Positions 26,025 to 33,472 of a stretch of DNA of 64,000 bases are shown piece by piece. Location: the NCBI GenBank assembly GCA_032334235.1, contig JAVSGI010000006.1, positions 1 to 64,000 of the forward strand. Direction: 5' to 3'. Position 1 is the stretch's first letter; each line of letters starts with the position of its first letter. The position numbers and the translations under genes were made by a program. The notes under the pieces were generated by a model. It searched no databases, had not been told where the DNA came from, and saw nothing but the letters and a program-made list of their open reading frames with translations. This stretch comes from Paracoccaceae bacterium Fryx2 (GTDB lineage: Bacteria; Pseudomonadota; Alphaproteobacteria; Rhodobacterales; Rhodobacteraceae).

Positions 26025-26255
26025 CCCCTTGAAATTGTTTAGTGGGTCCGGGTGGTCCGGGTCTTTTCACTTCCTTTTTATAGGGGGTCTGCTTGTCCCC
26101 CCCCCTGATAAGTTTTCTGTAATAGACCCGGACCCACCCGGACCCACCCGGACCCAGCATTGATTTTGTTGGATTATTTTAGAGGTGTAGACCCGGACCC
26201 TACCCGGACCCTACCCGGACCCTACCCGGACCCAGAGCTGGCAGACCCGGACCCA
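26025..26255 (+). repeat. GGGTCCGGGT tandem arrays with 10- and 11-bp period
   Basis: Read on the minus strand, one block near 26,191-26,234 has four units of GGGTCCGGGT spaced 11 bases apart. A second block near 26,127-26,158 has three units 10 bases apart. Further single or paired copies lie at about 26,007, 26,042-26,062 and 26,246-26,256. The two main blocks flank about 35 AT-rich bases. The units are phased close to one helical turn, as expected for cooperative protein binding. The tract sits between a decayed methyltransferase and a VapE-like fragment. Confidence 0.7.
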
Positions 26256-26256
26256 A

Positions 26257-26562
26257 TCACGCGGTCTGGTCCCAGCCGAGGCTGTTGCGCCGATACCGAC
26301 GTTCGCGCTGGGCGCTGTTTCCGTGGCCGCCTACGCGGGCGCGGTACTGCCTAAAGCCCATGCTGGTGAGGGTGCGCACAACCCGGTTCTGATCAGCTTG
26401 CGTCCAGCGCGTCTTTTTCATACCCAGCGCCTTTTCGAGGATTTCCGCGACGGTCACACCCTCGTTCTGTGCTGTGATGTATTCGAGATAGTGGCGGATC
26501 GGCCCGTCCCAGGCATCACCTTGATATCGGTCAGAAGAAGCGATTTTGGCCTGACGACGAGC
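26257..26562 (-). pseudogene. C-terminal fragment of a VapE/VirE-type primase-helicase
   Basis: About 100 residues remain, including AARRQAKIASSDRYQGDAWD, then VTVAEILEKALGMKKTRWTQ and ADQNRVVRTLTSMGFRQYRA. The last pair is the typical C-terminus of virulence-associated E family phage replication proteins, in which a W-Q-ADQNRV-R motif closes the protein. The frame continues upstream but enters IS66-like sequence near 26,583, so the ATPase part is missing. It indicates that a second phage replication module once lay here. Confidence 0.6.
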
Positions 26563-26574
26563 AGCGCTCAATTT

Positions 26575-26950
26575 GTGCACAAACAACGATGGCAGGTGTG
26601 TCCGTAGCGCAGGTTGCGCAACGCTACGGAATGAATGCGAACCTGATCCATAAATGGCTGCGTGATCCACGGTTTGGTCCAGTTGCTGAGGCCCCAGACG
26701 CAGGGGGTGGCGAATGCGACTTTCTCCCCATTGAGGTTGAAGCGTCGGCATTGGCCTTTGCTCCCTTGATGGAGGCCGAGGTGCCCCCAGCACAGGACAC
26801 CGCTTACGACCATCCGCGTTGACATCACTCTGTCAGACGGCCGTCGCGTTCTGGTCGAGGGCCCAACGGCACTCATAGCAGTTCTTGGTCTGGTGCAGGG
26901 GCTGATGGCATGATCCCCCTGTCGATTGGGTTGCATTTCGACGGCACGCA
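26575..26950 (+). mobile_element. IS66-family remnant (tnpA C-terminus, tnpB start)
   Basis: The plus strand encodes GVSVAQVAQRYGMNANLIHK, the helix-turn-helix of IS66 TnpA (open frame 26,589-26,822). In another frame it continues as DITLSDGRRVLVEGPTALIA to a stop near 26,911. MIPLSIG of a TnpB-like start then follows and the similarity ends. N-terminal tnpA, most of tnpB and the transposase are missing. The remnant lies between the VapE fragment and umuD and marks the recombination joint. Confidence 0.65.
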
Positions 26951-27172
26951 AAATGACACCGCGCCAGGCATTCAGTTGGCCGTTATTCCGACGCGCGTCA
27001 TTTTCGCCACGCTTAGGATTGATGCCCAGTGCAGGCTGCGAGATAAGCTCGGATCTCTTGAGAAATAATTCGAACTTCAGCAGCTTCAAAAGCTCTGAGA
27101 TCCTTCACTTGTATGGGACGCGCTCAGAATCGCTTGGATCGACACCGCAATCTGATATGGATGACTCAATCA

Positions 27173-27187
27173 GAACATATCAAGAAC
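27173..27187 (+). promoter_or_regulatory. LexA (SOS) box GAAC-N7-GAAC upstream of umuD
   Basis: The sequence GAACATATCAAGAAC is a perfect GAAC-N7-GAAC, the complement of the alphaproteobacterial SOS operator GTTC-N7-GTTC. It ends 11 bases before the umuD start, an arrangement that would let LexA block transcription of umuDC until DNA damage. Confidence 0.8.
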
Positions 27188-27198
27188 AGTGTGGTCCT

Positions 27199-27633
27199 AT
27201 GCCCGTTCATCGAATCGAGAACCCAGTACGTCTGCCTGGCGCGCCTCAACGGCTCGCGCTGATGACGGCGAGCGCAGGGTTTCCTTCGCCTGCAGCGGAC
27301 GATCTTGAGGAGGAGATAGACCCGATCAGTTGGGTTGTGCGCCATCCGACGTCCACTTTCTGGTGGCGGGTAGAGGGGGATTGTCTATGGGATGCGGGTA
27401 TTCGGGACGGAGATTTGATTGCTGTGGACCGGGCGGGTAAGCGCCGGGTCGGCCGAGCAGTTCTGGCTGTGGTCGAGGGGGCTGTGACCGCAAAGATCCT
27501 GCGCAAGGCCGCCAACCGCTATTATCTGTCCAGCGCCAACGCCAAAGAGCAATTCCCGGACATAGAGCTTACCGCAGACAGCGAAATCTGGGGGGTGATC
27601 GCGGGTGTTGTTCGGCGTTACCCCATCGAATGA
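27199..27633 (+). CDS. umuD: UmuD-like SOS protein with Cys in place of the active-site Ser
   Basis: Codes for 144 residues. The start at 27199 lies just after the SOS box. The longer frame to 26926 crosses the box and an IS remnant and is not used. Near residue 27 [17 protein letters not shown] contains the Ala-Gly self-cleavage bond and the conserved FPSPAAD. The peptidase segment reads [15 protein letters not shown], where UmuD and LexA proteins normally have GDSM, so the nucleophile serine is Cys (TGT). The catalytic lysine is kept in VTAKIL. It overlaps umuC by 4 bases. It should be cleaved and partner UmuC as polymerase V, but cleavage may be altered. Confidence 0.85.
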   Translation: MPVHRIENPVRLPGAPQRLALMTASAGFPSPAADDLEEEIDPISWVVRHPTSTFWWRVEGDCLWDAGIRDGDLIAVDRAGKRRVGRAVLAVVEGAVTAKILRKAANRYYLSSANAKEQFPDIELTADSEIWGVIAGVVRRYPIE

Positions 27634-28907
27634 ACCGGCCTATCGCAATTTCGGACAGCGCCAACTTCTACGTCAGCGCGGAACGGATCTTTGACCCCTC
27701 TCTCAAGAACGTACCTGTGATTGTCCTGTCCAACAACGACGGCTGCGCTGTCGCCCGCTCGGACGAGGCGAAATCGCTCGGGATCAAAATGGGGGCCCCT
27801 TTGCATTTGATCCGGGACAAGATCGCAGCGCATGGGATTCGGGTATTTTCGTCCAATTACACCCTGTACGGCGATATCTCGCGCCGGGTGGTTGAGGTCT
27901 ATGAGACCTTCTCTCCAGTGGTGGAAGTCTACTCGATCGATGAGAGCTTTCTTGACTTTGGTGGTATCCGGGACCGGGATGCGCACGCGCAAGCCATGCG
28001 GGCGCAAGTCCTGTTGCAGGTCGGCGTGCCGGTCCGCGTCGGGATAGGCCCAACAAAGACCCTTGCGAAATGCGCCAATGAGGTGGCCAAACGCAACCCG
28101 ATCTTCAAGAGCGTGCTGGACATGATGGACCGGTCCGTGACGGACTGGGTGTTGCCACGCGTCCCGGTGGGAGACATCTGGGGGGTCGGCGGTAAGACAA
28201 AGGCCAAGCTTGCCCTGCTCGGGGTTCATACGGCGGCGGACTTGAGAGACATGCCCACCCGCCAGGCGCGGGGCTTGGGATCTGTGGTGCTTGAGCGGAC
28301 GGTCCGGGAACTGCAAGGGGAGCCCTGCCTGGCGCTGGATGAAGCCCCGCCACCGCGCAAGGGGATGGCGGTTACTCGATCCTCCGGTGCCCCGATGCGG
28401 GATATTGAGACGGTGATGAGCGCGCTGGCCGCCCACGCGACCCGCGCTGCTGAAAAGCTGCGCCAGCACGGTCTGGTTGCTGGTTCCATCACGGTGTTTT
28501 TCCAGACCAGCCGGTTCAACACGGGCAAGCCGCAGCATGCCGCGTCCAGAACGGTGACCCTCACCCCGATGACGTCTGATGCAATGGACCTTGTGCGAGT
28601 GGTTCGGGCCTGCGTGGAGGCGGCCTGGCCGAAACAGGGCGGACCCTACGCCTTCGCGAAGTCCGGCGTGATGCTGGATGATCTGGTGGCCGAGGCGGAC
28701 CGGCCCCGCACCCTGTTTGACGTGATCGACGTATCCACTGAGCGGCCGCATGCGGTGATGCAGGCGCTGGATGCGGTCAATGCCCGGTTCGGCAAAAAGA
28801 CGATGGTGCTCGCCTCCGAAGGTATGGATCGCCCTTGGGCGATGCGGTCTGCACACCGTAGCCCACGCTATACGACGCGTATTTCTGACTTGCCGGTGGT
28901 GCGGTGA
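27630..28907 (+). CDS. umuC: UmuC, Y-family DNA polymerase V subunit
   Basis: Codes for 425 residues, the usual length. It has the N-terminal polymerase start [20 protein letters not shown] (with Asp for metal binding), [21 protein letters not shown], and the catalytic [12 protein letters not shown] near residue 105. The thumb helix-hairpin-helix lies around [16 protein letters not shown], and the little finger and C-terminal segment end [20 protein letters not shown] and then [15 protein letters not shown]. It carries out translesion synthesis after SOS induction. It is co-transcribed with umuD. A remnant of a second umuC lies at 20,165-20,313. Confidence 0.95.
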   Translation: MNRPIAISDSANFYVSAERIFDPSLKNVPVIVLSNNDGCAVARSDEAKSLGIKMGAPLHLIRDKIAAHGIRVFSSNYTLYGDISRRVVEVYETFSPVVEVYSIDESFLDFGGIRDRDAHAQAMRAQVLLQVGVPVRVGIGPTKTLAKCANEVAKRNPIFKSVLDMMDRSVTDWVLPRVPVGDIWGVGGKTKAKLALLGVHTAADLRDMPTRQARGLGSVVLERTVRELQGEPCLALDEAPPPRKGMAVTRSSGAPMRDIETVMSALAAHATRAAEKLRQHGLVAGSITVFFQTSRFNTGKPQHAASRTVTLTPMTSDAMDLVRVVRACVEAAWPKQGGPYAFAKSGVMLDDLVAEADRPRTLFDVIDVSTERPHAVMQALDAVNARFGKKTMVLASEGMDRPWAMRSAHRSPRYTTRISDLPVVR

Positions 28908-28913
28908 AAATAG

Positions 28914-28941
28914 TAAAAGCAGGGTGCTGATAGTGCTTTTA
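28914..28941 (+). terminator. possible terminator hairpin after umuC
   Basis: TAAAAGCA (28914-28921) and TGCTTTTA (28934-28941) can pair around a 12-base loop, a few bases after the umuC stop and before the convergent phage gene. No long T-run follows, so termination is only possible, not certain. Confidence 0.35.
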
Positions 28942-28996
28942 TTACATTTCCACATGATTGGCGTCAGTAAGCTGCCGCATTTTGCGTGTTAAGTTT

Positions 28997-29695
28997 TTAT
29001 GATGGATCAAGGATTGTTATTTTGGGCTGTCTCACTTGCTTTGATGTCCAAGGCCGTACCTTTGGCATTGCCGCCCCCACAAGCGTCTCCCGCAGCATCC
29101 CGCCTGCCACCAGCCCATCCCGCACCCAAGCCAGCGCTTGCCACCAATCCTCATAGCCGCGACGAGCGGAGGTGATCTGCTCTGGATGAGGCCGCCAGGT
29201 GACCGGACAGGCGCGCACTTCGATTGTCCGCCATTTGCCACTGACCATCACCCTTTCCGTTCCGACAACGACGCTGACGGCACGATCTCCATGGCGGTTG
29301 CGTTTGATGTCGACGGGCACGCAGTGCGGCACAGCGCCGGGCATCCAGTTGGGCGTGATTCCGGCTTGGGCCATTTCTGCCAAGCTGATTGCCATCCGGA
29401 TGCCGCCGAGGCTGTCAGGCATTCCCGCGACGGTGGCGGCGATCACCTCTGCGTCGGCATGGGTGTAACTGCCCATCTTGTGCTGCCCGCCGTCGACCTT
29501 GCAGCCCAGCGCTCCGCGTTGCAGCAAGACATATTCCAGTCCAAAGCCAAAGCCCTCCTCTGAGACATTCTTTGGCACCGGCAGCTCCAGCTGTGCCCTT
29601 TCCACCCGAAACGCCCATTCCAGCGCCGCTTGTACGCCTAGCGGGCGTTTCACCTTTGTGCCGCTGATCCGGCCGATCCGTTCTTGCATGCTCAT
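28997..29695 (-). CDS. conserved phage protein, copy B
   Basis: Codes for 232 residues (MSMQERIGRISGTKVKRPLG...), the intact paralogue of the protein at 24,318. Differences are mostly single substitutions, plus a C-terminal extension here (SKQVRQPKITILDPS) and a four-residue gap in the middle. It has no nuclease, helicase or methyltransferase motif that I can identify. It is always encoded directly after a cytosine methyltransferase, with start and stop overlapping by 4 bases, so it probably works in the same phage DNA-modification or early-replication step. Confidence 0.65.
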   Translation of the reverse strand: MSMQERIGRISGTKVKRPLGVQAALEWAFRVERAQLELPVPKNVSEEGFGFGLEYVLLQRGALGCKVDGGQHKMGSYTHADAEVIAATVAGMPDSLGGIRMAISLAEMAQAGITPNWMPGAVPHCVPVDIKRNRHGDRAVSVVVGTERVMVSGKWRTIEVRACPVTWRPHPEQITSARRGYEDWWQALAWVRDGLVAGGMLRETLVGAAMPKVRPWTSKQVRQPKITILDPS

Positions 29696-30958
29696 GGCTG
29701 CATTCCTTCAAAGAGGATCATCTGCGCTGGGCTTTTCGGTCCTTCGCTTGGTCGCCAGATCCACGGGCCCAAGGCCATGGGCAGCTGCGAGAGTGCGCCA
29801 CGCATGCGCTGCTGCCAGAGGGTGAACTCCGTTGCCGAGCAATCGCAGAGCGCGTGCCCGGTAGGCCATCCCATCAGCCATCCGACGAAGAGCGGGTTCA
29901 GCCGCCGCCGCGCCCGGGCTTTGAGAATCCGCCGCGAGACGACCCGCCCATGCGAGGCAATCATTGAAGCCCACAGCGGGCGCGAGATCGGGGCGTGCAG
30001 CGAGAACCGCCGCCCATCCGGCATGATCACCGGGGCAGGGGGGATGAAGCCCTGTTCGGCCCGGTAGTGCAGGATATCCATCCGGGACTTGCCATCCGCC
30101 CGCGTGATGCTGGCTTCGCTCGATCCCTTCCAGTTTTGCGCGGCCGGTGTTGGCCACTGGATCGCCGACGCGCTGAGCTTCGGCTCGCCCCGGCTGTTGT
30201 TCTTGCCGCGCAGCCTGTCCACATGGTCGTCCGCCACCGGCGTTTGCCATTGCGCTGCCTGCGCGGGCAGGGGTGGGGTGCCGCCCGAGCCATAACTCTG
30301 CCCCGGCCCACCCTTCGCGCCATCCGTCGCTTTCGGCGTCGACCAGTTCGTGATGCCCAGCGCCAGCGCTTCCGCCTTGCGGGTGAAGTCGCTGTTGCCC
30401 GCCGGGTTGTAGGTGGCCGTGCCCGGATGCAGGCTCATCGGTGTGGGCCAGGATGAAGATGCGCAGCCGCTGATGTGGCGCGCCGACTTCTGCCGCGCTG
30501 AACAGGCCCGCCGCAGGCGTGTAGCCCATGCTCCGAAGCTCTCGCAGCACGGTTTCAAGGCCGAGGCTGACATGCCCGGAGACGTTTTCGAGGAACACCC
30601 ACTCTGGAGCGCATTCGCGGATGACGCGGGCAACCTCGGGCCAGAGGTGGCGGGGGTCGGCCGCACCACCGCGCTTTCCGGCCGCGCTGAAGGGCTGGCA
30701 GGGATATCCGGCCAGCACCGTGTCGAAGGCACCACGGAAAGGCCGAGCGTCGAAACTGCGCAGATCATCCCAGATTGGCGCGGGCGCAAAATACCCTGCG
30801 CGCTGGGCTGCGATGAGCACAGCTCGGGGCCAGTCCTCCCATTCGACAAAGGCGCGGGTGTGATAGCTGGGCTCGGCGAGCATGAGGCCCAGATCAAGGC
30901 CGCCGCCGCCTGCGCAGAGGGATAATCCATGCCGGGGACGTGACACCATGCCATTCAC
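29692..30958 (-). CDS. phage C5-cytosine methyltransferase, needs a +1 frame change near 30,440
   Basis: The N-terminal half starts at 30958 (MNGMVSRPRHGLSLCAGGGG) and has motifs I GLSLCAGGGGLDLGL, IV AGYPCQPFSAAGKRGG (catalytic Cys), VI FLENVSGHVSLG and VIII HQRLRIFILA. After that the coding sense passes to the +1 frame, which reads SWPTPMSLHPGTATYNPAGN and later WPTPAAQNWKGSSEAS and ends at 29692. It overlaps the next gene by 4 bases, as is typical of phage operons. Both frames happen to be open over the whole length. Without the frame change the first frame ends at 29708 with a meaningless C-terminus. The same break is present in copy A. Confidence 0.7.
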
Positions 30959-31980
30959 CGCACCCCTCGCATCTTGAGGCGTTCGGGCGTGACGAGGCCG
31001 CGCACCAACATCAGATCGCGGATGCTATTGTTGATCGAGCTGACCGGCAGAAAGCCATCGGCGTTGACCAGCTTGGCATAAAACGCCGCCTTCTCGTCGT
31101 CGCTGATCCGGGGAGGGTCTTCGCGCTTGCGCCGCCGTTTTGTCTTCTGGCTCTTGGCGTTCGCAATGGTCGCCTGCGCATCGCGCTGGGCGGCACGTTC
31201 CATGAACCGGTCGAGTGCTTTGGGGCCATCGGGCGGATTGGGGTGACCGGCTCGGGTCTCGGTGGCTGTCTCGATAATCCGCTTTTTTGACAGTCCGAGA
31301 TCATCGATCCAGCGGTGAACATGCGTTCTGGCTGGCCAGCCTTGCCACCAAGCGGGCAGGGTGGCGTTGGCGGCAAAGCCCAGAGTAGTCAGCAGTTCTG
31401 CGAAGAACCGATCAAAGTCGGCCTCGCGCGCTTGCGCGTCCTCCTCCTCCTTTACTGGTTTACTTAAAGGTTCCCTTACAAGGTTAGTGTCCGGATTTCG
31501 GACACGGCTTTGGCCAATTTTCGGACACGGGTCGGGGCAAAATCCGGACACGGCTTGTCCGTTAATCCCGTGTCCGGAATCTGGACACGGCTCGACTGAA
31601 ACGGGGTCATTGGGCTCGATTTCAGCCGCAGTTTCAGCGGCAACGCCGGGGGGCGAAAACCCGTGTCCGGTTTCTGGACATGGAACCACATCCGCCGGTG
31701 TGAAGCTTGGCTCAAACCTCAGGATGTAGCGCGTGGGCAGCTGTCTTTTGGTCACCGGATCAATGCGCGGTACGCGGCGCAACAGACCCGTGGCTTCCAG
31801 CTGGCCGAGGTGGTCGTTCAGCGTCGAGCGGCTGATTTCGCAATCATGCGCCAGCCTGACCTGCGAGGGGAAGCAGCCGTAATCCGGGTTGAACCGGTCG
31901 CAGAGATGCCAGAGCACGATCTTGGTGGTAGGTTTCAACCCGCGCTGTTTGATGGCCCAGTTGGTGGCTTCATGGCTCAT
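30955..31980 (-). CDS. phage replication initiator-like HTH protein containing origin iterons
   Basis: Codes for 341 residues starting MSHEATNWAIKQRGLKPTTK. Residues 20-75 are a winged helix (CFPSQVRLAHDCEISRSTLN, then HLGQLEATGLLRRVP), as in phage and plasmid replication initiators and lambda O-like proteins. Residues about 100-165 are a low-complexity region encoding CPETGHG, CPDSGHG and CPKIGQ, which is the translation of DNA iterons. The C-terminal part is helical and basic (SQKTKRRRKREDPPR). It overlaps genes on both sides by 4 bases. Initiator function is inferred from the HTH domain, the embedded repeats and lambda precedent. Confidence 0.7.
   Translation of the reverse strand: MSHEATNWAIKQRGLKPTTKIVLWHLCDRFNPDYGCFPSQVRLAHDCEISRSTLNDHLGQLEATGLLRRVPRIDPVTKRQLPTRYILRFEPSFTPADVVPCPETGHGFSPPGVAAETAAEIEPNDPVSVEPCPDSGHGINGQAVSGFCPDPCPKIGQSRVRNPDTNLVREPLSKPVKEEEDAQAREADFDRFFAELLTTLGFAANATLPAWWQGWPARTHVHRWIDDLGLSKKRIIETATETRAGHPNPPDGPKALDRFMERAAQRDAQATIANAKSQKTKRRRKREDPPRISDDEKAAFYAKLVNADGFLPVSSINNSIRDLMLVRGLVTPERLKMRGVR
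31441..31683 (+). repeat. putative phage origin: iterons GTGTCCGG-N4-5-GGACAC plus AT-rich flank
   Basis: Five related sites lie in the initiator gene. Full palindromes occur at 31487-31505 (GTGTCCG-GATTT-CGGACAC, perfect), 31570-31588 and 31663-31681. Half sites CGGACAC lie at 31522-31528 and 31545-31551. Next to them, at 31450-31485, is an AT-rich stretch (TTTACTTAAAGG and more) that could melt first. The layout (repeats, then AT-rich DNA, inside the initiator gene) is that of lambda ori within gene O. Confidence 0.65.
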
Positions 31981-32372
31981 GGAGCTGCCCTCCGCGCAGG
32001 CGGCGCAATGCGCGTGGTGAAGCCATGATCGGCCAGCGTGCCCAGCGCATCGTCGAGGCTGCGCACCAGTGCCCAGCCAAAGCCCTGCGCCAGCACGGCA
32101 TCGCGAAACGCCTCTTGCTCAGGGCGCAGACGGCCCTTCGGCGCTTTCAACTCGAGGAACAACACGCGCCCGTCGCAGATCACCATCAGATCGGCAAATC
32201 CGGCATGAACGCCCATGCCGACCAAAATGGCCTGGCGCTTGGCGCCGCGAGGGCCAGGCTCGGTCACCTCATTGGCGCAGTGATGGACAATTGCCCCCTT
32301 GGGCAGCGCAAAGCGCAGCGCGATAACAACAGCGCGCTGCAAATCCGCTTCCGGTGTGCCGCGCTGCTTCAT
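31977..32372 (-). CDS. VRR-NUC domain nuclease
   Basis: Codes for 131 residues. The VRR-NUC fold (a PD-(D/E)xK relative) is visible as EADLQRAVVIALRF, then MGVHAGFADLMVICDGRVLF followed by LELKAPKGRLRPEQ, where the Asp of GFADL and the E-L-K triad supply metal-binding and catalytic residues. Such small nucleases are common in phage replication modules and are thought to act as structure-specific or Holliday-type endonucleases. It overlaps both neighbours by 4 bases. Confidence 0.85.
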   Translation of the reverse strand: MKQRGTPEADLQRAVVIALRFALPKGAIVHHCANEVTEPGPRGAKRQAILVGMGVHAGFADLMVICDGRVLFLELKAPKGRLRPEQEAFRDAVLAQGFGWALVRSLDDALGTLADHGFTTRIAPPARRAAP

Positions 32373-32638
32373 CGCCGCACCTCCGGGTCTGAGCGGTGAT
32401 TGTCACCCCGCCATGGATGCTTGGCGTCGAGCACGACCAGCAGAATCCGCGCATCTTCGCGCTCCGCTGGGGTATCGCCATGCTGGACCAGAACCTTGCA
32501 GGCCATGCGCAGCAGATGGTCTGAATGATGGACAACATCGGCCACGACAATGCGGGCCTCGTGCCGCCGCTCATCGATCCAGTCTTGGCGGGCCTGATCA
32601 CGCGCGCTGCGCTTGCGAAAGGGAAGGGGGATACTCAT
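32369..32638 (-). CDS. small phage protein, unknown
   Basis: Codes for 89 residues, with a basic N-terminus (PLPFRKRSARDQARQDWIDE) and a helical middle (ARIVVADVVHHSDHLLRMA). It overlaps the HTH gene upstream and the nuclease gene downstream by 4 bases each, so it belongs to the leftward early operon. I do not recognise the family. Confidence 0.5.
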   Translation of the reverse strand: MSIPLPFRKRSARDQARQDWIDERRHEARIVVADVVHHSDHLLRMACKVLVQHGDTPAEREDARILLVVLDAKHPWRGDNHRSDPEVRR

Positions 32639-32898
32639 CGACGGCCCCCTGCGCGGGCGCGCCGCGGCGACATATCTTCCTGCGTCTCAAGCCAGTCCAG
32701 CACGACAGAACGCCGGTAGAGGATCTTCCTGCCCGCCTTCACAAACGCAGGGCCGCGCCGCGCATCGGCCCAGCGCCGAAGCGTCTCATCACAGACGCCG
32801 AGTTCCTGGGCGAGGTCGGTGCGGCTGATCCAGCCCTGCAGCAGGGCGCTGGAAGTGGCGCTGGGCGGCGCGGTGAAGCTCTGTTCAAGTCGTGTCAT
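32635..32898 (-). CDS. excisionase-like/AlpA-type HTH protein
   Basis: Codes for 87 residues starting MTRLEQSFTAPPSATSSALL at 32898. Residues 25-75 hold a MerR/AlpA-type winged helix (ISRTDLAQELGVCDETLRRW, then RGPAFVKAGRKILYRRSVVL), followed by a basic tail. The location, at the head of the leftward operon and divergent from the integrase gene, is that of a phage excisionase or early regulator. Longer upstream extensions (to 33087) run into the repeat region and are unlikely. Confidence 0.65.
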   Translation of the reverse strand: MTRLEQSFTAPPSATSSALLQGWISRTDLAQELGVCDETLRRWADARRGPAFVKAGRKILYRRSVVLDWLETQEDMSPRRARAGGRR

Positions 32899-32960
32899 CT
32901 GCGTTCTCCCGATTGTTGCCCAGTGCGGGCGAATGTCATTCGAAAGCAGAAACACATGCG

Positions 32961-33401
32961 CAGGGGTGGCAGGGTGGCAGTGACCGGCAGTGACCGGCAG
33001 TGACTTGCCACCCCCCGTGCCACCCCTTGTTTTATTGACTTCGTTGGGTTTCTCGCTGCGCTGCAGCGCGATTTGCAGATTTTGCAAACTCGTCCTGTGC
33101 CGTCTCCAGCGCCGACCTCAGCTCCAAATCGACGACATTCGCCAACATTCGACCACTTTGGGCGATTTTCGGGCGCATTCAGGGGTGGCAAGGGTGGCAA
33201 TGACCGGCAGTGATATGCCGGAATTCGTGCCGGTTGCTGTTTTCATTGGGTTTTTTGAGGTTTTGGCAGCATTGGGCGACAGTCACCCGCATTAAACCAT
33301 CGGGGCACCAGGTCAGCTCCAAAGCCCCCGGTGACAAATCCTCAATAAAACAAGGGGTGGCACGCATTTTCGAAGTCACTGCCGGTCACTGCCACCCTGC
33401 C
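32961..33401 (+). repeat. inverted and direct repeats in the int/xis divergent region
   Basis: A 23-bp perfect inverted repeat (33016-33038 with 33342-33364; arm core GCCACCCCTTGTTTTATTGA) is extended by a second 27-bp pair (32968-32994 with 33375-33401) containing GGTGGCAGTGACCGGCAGTG. The left arm has an extra CGGCAGTGAC unit. A third, direct copy begins at 33184. The arms enclose about 300 bases without a gene. They may be operators for an absent or unseen repressor, or recombination-complex binding sites. Confidence 0.6.
33133..33181 (-). repeat. CGAATGTNG repeats, 10-bp spacing (left set, near int)
   Basis: On the minus strand CGAATGTTG (33143-33151) and CGAATGTCG (33133-33141) are exactly 10 bases apart, with a weaker GAATGC copy at 33175-33180. 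The same motif, also at 10-base spacing, occurs next to the tRNA fragment at 38,669-38,727. The two sets flank the integrase-to-att segment, which is what integrase or excisionase arm-type sites would do. Confidence 0.5.
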
Positions 33402-33472
33402 GGGCGGGTGCGATGATTACCTTGATAGTGTCGCGAATCTACGCGTCATGAACATGCAAAGGAGGTGCATCG

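Noticed and set aside
26025-26255. CRISPR-like array
   Set aside because: Units are only 10-11 bases and directly adjacent, with no spacers of constant length and no cas genes in the window.
26926-27198. N-terminal extension of umuD
   Set aside because: The extension crosses the IS66 remnant and the SOS box. The ATG at 27,199 gives a protein of normal UmuD length.
29708-30958. Methyltransferase read entirely in its first frame
   Set aside because: After FILA this frame is low-complexity and lacks the WPTP segments. The other frame carries them and overlaps the next gene properly.
32895-33200. Minus-strand ORF of 101 codons with CKICKSRC
   Set aside because: It crosses the inverted-repeat region, has no ribosome site and no conserved-looking core. 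The Cys pairs are probably chance.
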